Shown: positions 16,751 through 24,185 of the stretch, piece after piece
Layout: each line of letters begins with the position of its first letter
How positions within the stretch are numbered: the stretch's first letter is position 1
Source of the DNA: RGIG7450 sp045577655
GTDB lineage: Bacteria; Bacillota; Clostridia; RUG12999
NCBI GenBank assembly: GCA_045577655.1
Contig: JAZNIU010000022.1
Coordinates: 1-32,160 of the forward strand
DNA: 32,160 nt
Reading direction: 5' to 3'
Program-made: the position numbers and the translations under genes
Notes under the pieces: generated by a model
Seen by the model: the letters and a program-made list of their open reading frames with translations, nothing else
Told to the model about the DNA's origin: nothing
The model's database searches: none

Positions 16751-18272
16751 AAATATCTTCCCCCTCACCAAAATATATAATGTCGTCTTCAACCATACCC
16801 ATTTCGGTGTGAAGTTTTTTAATTCTCTTTATGTGTATTCTTCTTTCATTCAGTCCCAGAATCTGAATGGTAATCAGCGGAGTCATTGCAATCATCGCAA
16901 CAATTCCGAAAGCATCAGTCATCAGATTGCCGCCGATTGCTTCACAGGCACCCATTGCAAAAGGAAGCATAAACGTCGATGTCATAGGACCGCTTGCAAC
17001 ACCACCCGAGTCAAATGCGATACCGGTATAAATATTCGGTACAAAAAAACTGATAACAAGCGAAACAGCATAACCAACAATAAGAAAAGGCATTATAGGT
17101 ATCCCTGTGAGAACTCTGAGCATGGAAATTCCCACCGAAACAGAAACGCCTATTGAAAGAGCAAGAGCAACAGATTTTTGCGATATTGCGCCTTTGGTTA
17201 TTTCACTTACCTGTCTTTTGAGAGAGTGAACCGCTGGTTCGGCAGATACAACAAAATAGCCAATTACCATACCTATGGGTATAAGCATATTTTTAAAAGA
17301 ACTGCCTCCAATTTCTGCTCCAATCAGTCTTCCCGCTGGCATAAAACCAACGTTTGCACCCGTCAGGAAAAATACCAGCCCAATATATGTATATATAAAG
17401 CCGACACACATTTTCAGAATGTTATGTATATGAAATCTGCGGGAAATGAGCTGGTAAACAGCAAAAAGCAAAACAATCGGAACAAACGCCGTCGCCACCT
17501 CTTCCGCATATACGGGAAGCGCTAGCACAAACCGTCTGAACGCTTCCGTTGTGGTCATTACTGTTGTTATTTCATACAAAGTTGTAGCCGGTTGCGGTTT
17601 ATAGAAAATGCTGAGTAAAAGAACCGAAAGAATAGGTCCTATACTGCACAAAGCAACAAGACCGAAACTGTGTTCTCCGGTGTGTTTCCCTTTTTTGCTC
17701 GAAGCAAGACCTGCACCAAGAGCCATAATAAATGGTACAGTGATAGGCCCTGTTGTTACACCGCCCGAATCAAATGCAGTTGGCACAAATTGGTCCGGCG
17801 CAAAGAAAGACAGTCCTATAATCAAAGCATAAAACACTAAAAGCATACCACGAAGCGGAATTTCCTTTTTGCTTCTTATGAGCGTAATACTGAGAAAAAC
17901 GCCGACGCCAACACCAACGCACATAACAAGTGTTACATTTGGTATTGTAGGAACTTGTTCTGCAAGCACCTGCAGGTCCGGTTCTGACACAGTAATGAGA
18001 AAACCCAGAACAAAACAAATGATAAGCGGCAAAAATATCTTACCATTTTTATTCAAAGATTTACCTATTCCGTCGCCCAACGGTTCCATAGAAATTGTTG
18101 AGCCCACTGTAAAAAAGGTCATCCCCAGAATGAGCAGAATGGTACCGAACAAGAATAACACAAGAAGACCTGCATCCATAGAGACACAAGTTACAGAAAG
18201 AATCAGAACAATAACCGCAATTGGCAAAACAGAAGAAAGCGATTCTTTTATTGATGCAAAAATATGTGACAT
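16743..18272 (-). CDS. DUF1538 family membrane protein (putative transporter)
   Basis: This 509-residue polytopic membrane protein consists of two homologous halves. FFTVGSTISMEPLGDGIGKSL (56-75) in the first half matches FFLTGANVGFMPAGRLIGAEI (about 301-321) in the second. FDSGGVTTGPIT (167-178) matches FDSGGVASGPMT (420-431). Each motif pair is separated by about 250 residues. Such duplicated halves with conserved polar motifs inside membrane segments are typical of secondary transporters. The family is known as DUF1538 and is often next to PII proteins, as here. Substrate and ion coupling are unknown. It has its own promoter and precedes the PII-like gene with an 8-bp overlap. Confidence 0.85.
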   Translation of the reverse strand: MSHIFASIKESLSSVLPIAVIVLILSVTCVSMDAGLLVLFLFGTILLILGMTFFTVGSTISMEPLGDGIGKSLNKNGKIFLPLIICFVLGFLITVSEPDLQVLAEQVPTIPNVTLVMCVGVGVGVFLSITLIRSKKEIPLRGMLLVFYALIIGLSFFAPDQFVPTAFDSGGVTTGPITVPFIMALGAGLASSKKGKHTGEHSFGLVALCSIGPILSVLLLSIFYKPQPATTLYEITTVMTTTEAFRRFVLALPVYAEEVATAFVPIVLLFAVYQLISRRFHIHNILKMCVGFIYTYIGLVFFLTGANVGFMPAGRLIGAEIGGSSFKNMLIPIGMVIGYFVVSAEPAVHSLKRQVSEITKGAISQKSVALALSIGVSVSVGISMLRVLTGIPIMPFLIVGYAVSLVISFFVPNIYTGIAFDSGGVASGPMTSTFMLPFAMGACEAIGGNLMTDAFGIVAMIAMTPLITIQILGLNERRIHIKRIKKLHTEMGMVEDDIIYFGEGEDIYG

Positions 18273-18312
18273 ATTGCAAGGCTCCTATGTTATAAATTTA
18301 ACTGTTTACATT

Positions 18313-18341
18313 ATTATATATCAGAAATTTCTTCAGGTCAA
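18313..18341 (-). promoter_or_regulatory. Promoter of the DUF1538-PII operon
   Basis: On the minus strand TTGACC (18341-18336) and a perfect TATAAT (18318-18313) are 17 bp apart. The leader of about 35 nt carries the ribosome binding site AGGAGC. Confidence 0.75.
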
Positions 18342-18358
18342 TTGCAGAAATCAAATAT

Positions 18359-19900
18359 TTAAATTTCCGCCACCATAAAACTGACTCCATCCATTATAAG
18401 TCTGCCATTTTCTGTTTTTATGTTCTGACTGAACACCACTTTTTTAAACTGCGGAATATCATAATAATGACGGTATTTTGACGGATTAATCGCTATAAAA
18501 ACCTTGTTTTTACCCGACTTCCTCTCATACACAAAAGGATATCCGGGTAAAAGAATATTAAGCTTTGCATCCGCCCACAGAGCACAATTTTCTTTGTGGT
18601 AATGTATAAGCTTTTTAACAAAATTTAAAACGGAATTTTCATCTTCCAGCTGTTTTTGGACAGTCGGAGCAGTTGCTCTGTCGTCGGTCGGCAGATATGG
18701 GGCGTCGCTAGTGGAAAATCCGCAGTTTTTCTCGTCATTCCATTGCATCGGCGTTCTTGCACCGGTACGGATATATCCCCCTTCTTTTGATGGCAGACCT
18801 TCTATATAATCCATCCCGATTTCGTCACCATAATATACAAAGGGCACGCCCGGCATTGTAAACAGAAAAACCATAGCCGCACAAATTTCTTCTTTTGTTC
18901 GCATGTATGCAAGTCTCGGCATGTCGTGGTTTCCGGTAATCAAACCTATATATCCTTTGCCGTTTACATGAGACTGTTCATATAAATACTCGTCCAGGAA
19001 ATCATTTATGTTTCCTTTCCCCTCTTTGCAAAAATAGCTGTGACCGGATGGGGCTATAAATGTATTTCTCCCTTTTTCATATCTGAAAAGTGATTTATAT
19101 GATTTGTTTCCATGCAAAAGAAAATCTGCATCAAATCCCGAATTTATTGCTTTTCCGGGGCTTCCCCACTCTGCAATTAGCACACACTGGTCATTCTTTT
19201 TTTCCATAAACTCTTTTATTTCGCCCCAGAAAGCTTTGGTATAGCTGCCGTCTGTATCCTCTTTTATAAGTGAGGACGCCATATCAACCCTGAAGCCGTC
19301 AGTTCCCAGTTCCATCCAGAAATCTATAATTTTTTTAAGTTCTTCTTTCATTGCAATACAGTCGGGATGTGTCACCGGAAGTTCCCACGGATTTTCAGGT
19401 TTCGGGTGGGCATACCCATAGTTCAGTGCCGGCTGGTGCCAGAAAAAATTTGCAACACATTTTGCATCTCTTTCCCCCAAAGTTAAAACCCCCGGTCCCT
19501 CGTCAAAGGAAGAGTTGGTCCAGATGTAGCGGTTTGAATATTCGTTTTTTTCTGCCTTTCCCGACTCAATAAACCATGGGTGGTCAATTGATGTGTGTCC
19601 CGGCACCAAATCAAATATAACTTTTATTCCGCGCAAATGTGCTTCCCTGCACAACTTTGCATAATCTTCATTTGTTCCATACCTTTTTGCAACACGGAGA
19701 AAATCTGTCACATCATAACCGGCATCGCGGAAAGAACTTTCGTTTATAGGGTTGAGCCAGATAGCCGTAAATCCCATTTCTTCAATGTAACCGAGTTTTT
19801 CAGTTATTCCCTGCAAATCTCCTATGCCGTCTCCGTTGGAATCGTAAAAAGATTGCGGATAAATCTCATAAATTACAGCACTGTTTAACCATTTTTTCAT
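18359..19900 (-). CDS. GH13 alpha-glucosidase / alpha-amylase family protein
   Basis: This 513-residue cytoplasmic enzyme (no signal peptide) has the GH13 barrel motifs. The N-terminus AVIYEIYPQSFYDSNGDGIG is typical of oligo-1,6-glucosidase and trehalose-hydrolase-like members and includes a calcium-type D-x-N-x-D loop. Region I is DLVPGHTS, with G where most members have N. Region II is GFRVDMAS (nucleophile Asp). Region III has IAEWG (acid/base Glu). Region IV is GNHDMPR. A C-terminal beta domain ends the protein. It probably hydrolyses short alpha-glucans such as maltodextrin or isomaltose; exact specificity cannot be read. The start at 19900 follows GGAGGAG; the ATG five codons upstream would overlap this site. 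No sugar transporter is adjacent. Confidence 0.88.
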   Translation of the reverse strand: MKKWLNSAVIYEIYPQSFYDSNGDGIGDLQGITEKLGYIEEMGFTAIWLNPINESSFRDAGYDVTDFLRVAKRYGTNEDYAKLCREAHLRGIKVIFDLVPGHTSIDHPWFIESGKAEKNEYSNRYIWTNSSFDEGPGVLTLGERDAKCVANFFWHQPALNYGYAHPKPENPWELPVTHPDCIAMKEELKKIIDFWMELGTDGFRVDMASSLIKEDTDGSYTKAFWGEIKEFMEKKNDQCVLIAEWGSPGKAINSGFDADFLLHGNKSYKSLFRYEKGRNTFIAPSGHSYFCKEGKGNINDFLDEYLYEQSHVNGKGYIGLITGNHDMPRLAYMRTKEEICAAMVFLFTMPGVPFVYYGDEIGMDYIEGLPSKEGGYIRTGARTPMQWNDEKNCGFSTSDAPYLPTDDRATAPTVQKQLEDENSVLNFVKKLIHYHKENCALWADAKLNILLPGYPFVYERKSGKNKVFIAINPSKYRHYYDIPQFKKVVFSQNIKTENGRLIMDGVSFMVAEI

Positions 19901-19983
19901 AAAAATCTCCTCCATCTAAAAATATAGTTATATGCATTAAAATATGATATAACCATTTCATAAAAAAATACTATATTTTTAAA

Positions 19984-20011
19984 CGGCGGTTGGTCTTAAG
20001 ACCAGCCGCCG
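19984..20011. repeat. 28-bp near-perfect palindrome, minimal form of the CGGCGGTTAG repeat
   Basis: CGGCGGTTGGTCTT is followed directly by its complement with one mismatch (13 of 14 paired). The ends match the termini of the 352-522 and 32023 elements. It lies 23 bp past the sdpI-like stop codon (20035) and is followed by TTTAAAAATA on the minus strand, so it may serve as that operon's terminator, though the T-run is weak. Confidence 0.7.
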
Positions 20012-20034
20012 AATGGAGAAGACTTTTTATATTC

Positions 20035-20646
20035 TTACTTTTTTGCTACTATTATTCCATAAACTGTTGCTATAATGCCGTAGGGTATCAGTAAAACAAT
20101 ACAGGCAACAGTGGTTACCGGCGGAAGAAAAATACTGATTAAAAACAGTACTCCCATAACTACCGACATATATCCTATAAACCGGTTTATCTTTCTTGCT
20201 TTTGATGTGTCAATATCCATGTTTTTTACATAGTCAAGTTTTGGCATATAGTTGCCTATCACAAGTAGTACTATACCCACTATAAGTGTCGCAGCTTTTC
20301 TCACATCAATGTTCCAGCCAAGGGCATATCCCAAAGTTACTGTCTGCAGAATTATGCTCATACAGGGAATTATCCATTTTATCACTCTTTCAAACTTTTT
20401 ACGTTCGCCGTGTTTATATGCATTTATATCATATATAAAACAGCAGAATATCTGCAACAGCATCATAAGGGCCGGAAGCCCGAAAACAACAAATGCTTTG
20501 TATGCAAAATTGTCAGGCTCGTTATAAATATTAAAATGAATAGCCATAGTATCAGGCAAGTCATTCCATAAACCAAGTCCCAGGAGAACCGGCAACAAAC
20601 ATACTATACAGGTAATAATAAGACTTTTACATTTAATAAATTTCAT
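20035..20646 (-). CDS. SdpI/DUF1648-family membrane protein
   Basis: This membrane protein of about 203 residues has an N-terminal helix followed by the DUF1648-type segment LPDTMAIHFNIYNEPDNFA, typical of the SdpI family, and about five further helices. In Bacillus, SdpI is the immunity protein against the SDP toxin and a signal receptor that captures the SdpR repressor at the membrane. Many Firmicutes carry sdpRI pairs without the toxin; no sdpABC genes are seen here. The ATG at 20646 shares one base with the stop codon of the upstream ArsR gene; a GTG at 20649 is an alternative. AGGAGG lies inside the end of the regulator gene, so translation is coupled. Confidence 0.85.
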   Translation of the reverse strand: MKFIKCKSLIITCIVCLLPVLLGLGLWNDLPDTMAIHFNIYNEPDNFAYKAFVVFGLPALMMLLQIFCCFIYDINAYKHGERKKFERVIKWIIPCMSIILQTVTLGYALGWNIDVRKAATLIVGIVLLVIGNYMPKLDYVKNMDIDTSKARKINRFIGYMSVVMGVLFLISIFLPPVTTVACIVLLIPYGIIATVYGIIVAKK

Positions 20647-20912
20647 CACTTTTTACCTCCTAAAGCATAAATCCATGTAAGTACTTCTTCAAACACCGAA
20701 GAGTTCAGCTGATAATAAATAAAATTTTTATGTTTCTCCTCTGCTATGAGGTCGGCATTTTTAAGCCTTGAAAGATGGTATGAAACGGTTGCTCCCGTCA
20801 GATTAAACTTTTCGGAAATTTCTCCCGCAGATTTTTTCCCATCCCGCAGCATCTGCAGAATATCCCGTCTCACAGGGTCAGATATTGCTTTTAGCGTTTC
20901 ATTCATTCCCAT
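20646..20912 (-). CDS. ArsR-family autorepressor, SdpR-like
   Basis: The 88-residue winged helix-turn-helix protein (LKAISDPVRRDILQMLRDGK, AGEISEKFNLTGATVSYHLS, RLKNADLIAEEK) matches SdpR-type ArsR regulators. It has no obvious metal-binding cysteines, so a metal sensor is unlikely. It is the first gene of a two-gene operon with the SdpI-like protein. Two palindromes of the same sequence family flank its promoter, which strongly suggests autorepression, released when the SdpI-like partner sequesters the protein as in Bacillus. AAGGAGG lies 8 nt before the ATG. Confidence 0.9.
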   Translation of the reverse strand: MGMNETLKAISDPVRRDILQMLRDGKKSAGEISEKFNLTGATVSYHLSRLKNADLIAEEKHKNFIYYQLNSSVFEEVLTWIYALGGKK

Positions 20913-20934
20913 CGTTAAAACCTCCTTAATAACA

Positions 20935-20954
20935 ATTTAGAAATATTTCTAAAT
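20935..20954. promoter_or_regulatory. Operator 1: perfect 20-bp palindrome downstream of the -10 box
   Basis: ATTTAGAAATATTTCTAAAT is a perfect palindrome. It lies 2 bp past the -10 box of the sdpRI-like promoter, across the likely transcription start. A protein bound here would block initiation. It is the likely SdpR-like binding site. Confidence 0.75.
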
Positions 20955-20956
20955 AG

Positions 20957-20985
20957 ATTATACCACCCTATACCGCCCCTGTCAA
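20957..20985 (-). promoter_or_regulatory. Consensus promoter of the sdpRI-like operon
   Basis: On the minus strand TTGACA (20985-20980) and TATAAT (20962-20957) are exactly 17 bp apart: a full consensus promoter, enclosed between two matching operators. The spacer is unusually G-rich for this region. Confidence 0.9.
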
Positions 20986-20990
20986 TACCT

Positions 20991-21010
20991 ATTTAGATAT
21001 TTTTCTAAAT
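20991..21010. promoter_or_regulatory. Operator 2: 20-bp imperfect palindrome upstream of the -35 box
   Basis: ATTTAGATATTTTTCTAAAT repeats operator 1 with a few changes (8 of 10 half-site positions paired). Its centre is 56 bp from that of operator 1. It lies in the divergent region and may also affect the catalase gene at 21085. Confidence 0.65.
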
Positions 21011-21084
21011 ATTATACAAAGCGCTCTGAATAATCTGCCTCTTTTTGCTAAAGATAATTAAAACTATAATTGGAGGTAAACAAA

Positions 21085-21750
21085 ATGTTCAAACACGAAA
21101 AAATGCTTTTTCATCCGGTGGCGGTGGAAAAACCAAATCCCCAATATGCTGCACTGCTTCAGGAGCAGCTTGGAGGCGGAAACGGTGAGCTTAAAGCTGC
21201 TATGCAGTATATGTCACAAAGTTTTCGTATCAAAGATGCTGAAATTAAAGATTTATTTCTTGATATTGCCGCAGAAGAGCTTGGTCACATGGAAATGGTT
21301 GCTCAGACCATCAACCTGCTGAACGGTCATGATGTGGATGCAGCAAAGGTATCTGCAGGGGAAATTCAGTCTCACGTTTTATTAGGATTAAACCCCGGGC
21401 TTATAAATGCCTCGGGCTATTCCTGGACTGCAGATTACGTTACCGTGACGGGAGATTTGTGTGCTGATATTTTAAGTAATATTGCTTCAGAACAGCGAGC
21501 AAAAGTAGTTTACGAATATCTGTATCGCCAGATAGATGACAAAAAAGTAAAAGAAACCATCGATTTTCTTCTCAACCGGGAAGAAGCACACAACCAGATG
21601 TTCCGCGATGCATTCAACAAAGTGCAAAACAGCGGTTCCAACAAGGATTTTGGTACAACAAAAGCTGCTAAAATGTATTTTTCAATGTCCGACCCGGGCC
21701 CCAATGCATTCGCAACTGGCAATACCACCCCGCCATCATTCAATAAATAA
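21085..21750 (+). CDS. Manganese catalase family protein (CotJC-like)
   Basis: The 221-residue four-helix-bundle protein has all five dimanganese ligands at the expected spacing: Glu35 (GELKAAMQY), Glu65 and His68 (EELGHMEM), Glu136 (ASEQRAK) and His169 (REEAHNQMF). These correspond to the E35/E66/H69/E148/H181 set I recall for Lactobacillus manganese catalase. Such enzymes disproportionate hydrogen peroxide; the CotJC branch is found in the spore coat of Bacillus and Clostridium. Its length and shortened tail fit CotJC. The start at 21085 follows TTGGAGG; the upstream TTG in that motif is the ribosome binding site, not a start. No cotJA/cotJB neighbours are present. No convincing promoter was found. 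Confidence 0.85.
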   Translation: MFKHEKMLFHPVAVEKPNPQYAALLQEQLGGGNGELKAAMQYMSQSFRIKDAEIKDLFLDIAAEELGHMEMVAQTINLLNGHDVDAAKVSAGEIQSHVLLGLNPGLINASGYSWTADYVTVTGDLCADILSNIASEQRAKVVYEYLYRQIDDKKVKETIDFLLNREEAHNQMFRDAFNKVQNSGSNKDFGTTKAAKMYFSMSDPGPNAFATGNTTPPSFNK

Positions 21751-21752
21751 TC

Positions 21753-21787
21753 AAAAAAGCGTACTGAAATTTCAGTACGCTTTTTTT
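21753..21787. terminator. Bidirectional terminator (catalase / tRNA-Gln)
   Basis: The stem AAAGCGTACTGAAA with its complement has A-run and T-run flanks. It ends the catalase gene on the plus strand and the tRNA-Ser/tRNA-Gln unit on the minus strand. Confidence 0.9.
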
Positions 21788-21860
21788 GGCTGCCGGGCTA
21801 GGATTCGAACCCAGACAAACAGAGTCAGAGTCTGTCGTGCTACCCTTACACAATCCGGCA
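21787..21860 (-). tRNA. trnQ: tRNA-Gln (anticodon CTG)
   Basis: A 74-nt cloverleaf with encoded CCA. The acceptor arms TGCCGGA/CCCGGCA have an A-C mismatch at the seventh pair; U1-A72 is usual for tRNA-Gln. The D stem is GTGT/GCAC. The anticodon stem ACAGA/TCTGT holds loop CTCTGAC, so CTG. The T arm is CTGGG-TTCGAAT-CCTAG. This is the rarer Gln isoacceptor; it follows tRNA-Ser by 6 nt in one transcript. Confidence 0.93.
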
Positions 21861-21866
21861 ATATAT

Positions 21867-21958
21867 TGGAGGAGAGGAAGGGATTCGAACCCTCGGAACG
21901 CTATTAACGTTCACAGCATTTCCAATGCTGCGCCTTCAACCAACTCAACCACCTCTCC
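21867..21958 (-). tRNA. trnS: tRNA-Ser (anticodon GGA)
   Basis: A 92-nt class II tRNA with encoded CCA. The acceptor arms are GGAGAGG/CCTCTCC. The anticodon stem CAGCA/TGCTG holds loop TTGGAAA, so GGA. A long variable arm (GAACGTTAATAGCGTTC) and T arm GAGGG-TTCGAAT-CCCTT complete it. The discriminator base before CCA reads T, where bacterial tRNA-Ser usually has G. Confidence 0.93.
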
Positions 21959-21993
21959 ATAAAAAGTTGAGCATTTAGCTGACAACATCGTCT

Positions 21994-22022
21994 ATCATAT
22001 CATATTATTTGAGGTTTGTCAA
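21994..22022 (-). promoter_or_regulatory. Promoter of the tRNA-Ser/tRNA-Gln unit
   Basis: On the minus strand TTGACA (22022-22017) and TATGAT (21999-21994) are 17 bp apart, about 35 bp before tRNA-Ser. Confidence 0.82.
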
Positions 22023-22077
22023 TATTTTATTTATATTTTTTATTTTTAGCCAAAATATAATTTTTTCTACTTTATTC

Positions 22078-22106
22078 TTGCAATTGCACATATTTTATTG
22101 TATAAT
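22078..22106 (+). promoter_or_regulatory. Promoter of the aminotransferase gene
   Basis: TTGCAA (22078-22083) and TATAAT (22101-22106) are 17 bp apart. They are divergent from the tRNA promoter and about 48 bp from the ATG at 22155. Confidence 0.75.
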
Positions 22107-22154
22107 AGAATGTAACTTTTGATTTTTGATACATATTTTGGAGGTAAAAAATAA

Positions 22155-23354
22155 ATGTATATTTCTGACAAAGCAAAACAAGTTAAACCCTCGTCTACTC
22201 TTGCTATTGACTCAAAATTTAAAGCAATGAAAGCCGAAGGCATTGATGCTGTAGGCTTCGGAACAGGCGAGCCCGATTTTAATACACCCGAGCACATCCA
22301 GGAAGCTGCTATAAAAGCTCTTAAAGACGGAGCTACAAAATACACCCCTGCTTCCGGTACACCGGCTCTTAAAAACGCTGTATGCAGAAAACTTCTGCGT
22401 GACAACGGGCTTACTTACTCACCGTCCGATATAGTAATATCCAACGGTGCCAAACATTCTCTCACCAACATTTTCTTTACAATATGCAACCCCGGCGATG
22501 AGGTTATTATCCCTGCTCCATATTGGGTAAGCTATCCTGAAATGGTTGCTATGGCAGGCGGCAAAAGCGTTATTCTCCCCTCAAAAGAAGAAAACGAATT
22601 TAAAGTTACTGCACAGGAAATAGAAAATGCAATCACTTCAAAAACCCGTGCCGTTGTAATAAACAGTCCTTCTAACCCGACAGGTTCTGTTTACACAGAA
22701 GAAGAACTCCGTGCAATTGCCGATGTTGCTGTTAAACATGGTATATATGTTATTTCAGACGAAGTGTACGAACATCTTGTTTATGATGGAACAAAACACG
22801 TGAGTATTGCTTCTTTCGGTGAAGACATCAAAAAACTTACCATCGTTGTAAACGCTCTTTCCAAGACATATGCAATGACAGGCTGGAGAATAGGCTATAC
22901 TGCTTGCGAAAAAGAACTTGCAACAGCTATGGCAAATGTTCAGTCTCACGGTACATCAAACCCCAACTCAATTGCTCAGGCAGCTGCCTGCGTCGCACTT
23001 GACGGTTCGCTTGACTGTGTTGAAATGATGAAAGCTGAGTTTGTTAAACGCAGAAACTATATGTATGAAAGAATGAACTCTATAGAAGGCGTATCCTGCA
23101 TACTTCCAAAAGGCGCTTTCTATATTATGATGAACATTGAAAAAATTATCGGCCGTACTATTTTTGGCAAGAAAATAAACGGCAGTGATGATTTTGCAGA
23201 GCTTTTCTTGGAAAAAGCACTTGTTGCCATCGTTCCCTGCAGCGGTTTTGGTGACGACCTTTATCTGAGATGGTCTTATGCAACTTCTATGGATTCTATT
23301 GTCAAAGGTCTTGACAGACTTGAATCTTTCCTTGCTGAAGGACTCGATAAATAA
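22155..23354 (+). CDS. PLP-dependent class I/II aminotransferase (aspartate aminotransferase type)
   Basis: The 399-residue fold-type I enzyme transfers amino groups between amino acids and 2-oxo acids. Visible motifs are GFGTGEPDFNTP (about 35-46), the PLP-contact NSPSNPTGSVY (170-180), SDEVYEHLVYDG (201-212), the lysine motif ALSKTYAMTGWRIGY with Lys237 forming the Schiff base, and a C-terminal LRWSYA arginine for the substrate carboxylate. It is closest in pattern to bacterial 1-gamma aspartate/prephenate aminotransferases; the exact substrate is not certain. GGAGGTAAAAAATAA precedes the ATG. The next gene follows after 25 bp, so they are likely co-transcribed. Confidence 0.9.
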   Translation: MYISDKAKQVKPSSTLAIDSKFKAMKAEGIDAVGFGTGEPDFNTPEHIQEAAIKALKDGATKYTPASGTPALKNAVCRKLLRDNGLTYSPSDIVISNGAKHSLTNIFFTICNPGDEVIIPAPYWVSYPEMVAMAGGKSVILPSKEENEFKVTAQEIENAITSKTRAVVINSPSNPTGSVYTEEELRAIADVAVKHGIYVISDEVYEHLVYDGTKHVSIASFGEDIKKLTIVVNALSKTYAMTGWRIGYTACEKELATAMANVQSHGTSNPNSIAQAAACVALDGSLDCVEMMKAEFVKRRNYMYERMNSIEGVSCILPKGAFYIMMNIEKIIGRTIFGKKINGSDDFAELFLEKALVAIVPCSGFGDDLYLRWSYATSMDSIVKGLDRLESFLAEGLDK

Positions 23355-23379
23355 TTTTGATAAAAAGGATTGATTAGTA

Positions 23380-24144
23380 ATGTCTTTTAAAAATCTCCCA
23401 ATGTTTAACAAACCATTTTCAATAGTAGACAGAATAAACAAAACATCAGTTAAAAATGTGTCCATTTTGTCTTTTGGCCTTTTGTCGACAGTATTTTCCT
23501 TTTTGTTTGTGCTTGTCATATTCTGGCTTGGTGTTGGGAAAACCCTTCCCACATTTATGTTGCAAAACAGTGATCTTCGAAACTTGCTTTTGTGTATTCT
23601 TCATTCTTTTGCGGCTGCTTTCGGAATATTGTATGCTTCCTTTTATATTGACAAAAACAGGTACGACGGAAAAATTGTTTCTCCCGCCGCAGCAACAATT
23701 GTTGTTTTTATAATTGGTTTATTACTTGCCTGGAGATGCTATTTTTCAAACGACCTGGACATTTTGATTCTTATTATTACGCTTGAAGGTGTTATGCTTT
23801 CAATATTCATATTTTTCCTTGCAATTCTGCAGTATGATGTTGTGAACAAACAAAACACAAGACGCAGTTATTCCAGTTCGTCGCTTAGAATCCTGCTTGT
23901 AATTTCTGCTTTTCTGTTTATGTTTGCAATTTTTACCTATTACGACTATTTCTCATATTTCCTTACCGTCGCAATGCATGCAAGTCTTACTGCATTTCAG
24001 ACAGATGCTCTTGTGCTTTTCACCTATATGATTGCTTTTCTCTGTCTGATTACCTGCTTCATACTTATGTTTGATATTGAACGGAAAATAAATGCACTGT
24101 TGAAACAGTATGCTCACGAGCTTCGCAATAAAACATCTAAATAA
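23380..24144 (+). CDS. Hypothetical polytopic membrane protein
   Basis: I do not recognise this 254-residue protein. It has about six hydrophobic segments: about 28-50 (ILSFGLLSTVFSFLFVLVIF), 64-87, 100-118, 125-146, 166-185 and 206-227. A cytoplasmic-looking basic start and a charged tail (ERKINALLKQYAHELRNKTSK) flank them. Bulky hydrophobics (F, L, I) dominate and no catalytic motif is seen. It follows the aminotransferase by 25 bp and shares its terminator, so it is probably the second gene of that operon. No functional link is evident. Confidence 0.72.
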   Translation: MSFKNLPMFNKPFSIVDRINKTSVKNVSILSFGLLSTVFSFLFVLVIFWLGVGKTLPTFMLQNSDLRNLLLCILHSFAAAFGILYASFYIDKNRYDGKIVSPAAATIVVFIIGLLLAWRCYFSNDLDILILIITLEGVMLSIFIFFLAILQYDVVNKQNTRRSYSSSSLRILLVISAFLFMFAIFTYYDYFSYFLTVAMHASLTAFQTDALVLFTYMIAFLCLITCFILMFDIERKINALLKQYAHELRNKTSK

Positions 24145-24145
24145 A

Positions 24146-24185
24146 ATTAAACCGGTGCAGGTTTTAAACCTGCACCGGTTTTTTA
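24146..24185. terminator. Bidirectional terminator
   Basis: The 13-bp stem AAACCGGTGCAGG with its complement (24149-24181) has T6 on the right. It lies between the convergent membrane protein gene and the anion permease gene, whose stop codon overlaps the T-run. Confidence 0.9.

Noticed and set aside
21011..21084. Sporulation (sigma-E or sigma-G) promoter for the CotJC-like gene
   Set aside because: Searched by eye for -35/-10 pairs; partial matches such as ATATT...ATACAAA and GAATA...AGATAA have wrong spacing or too many mismatches.
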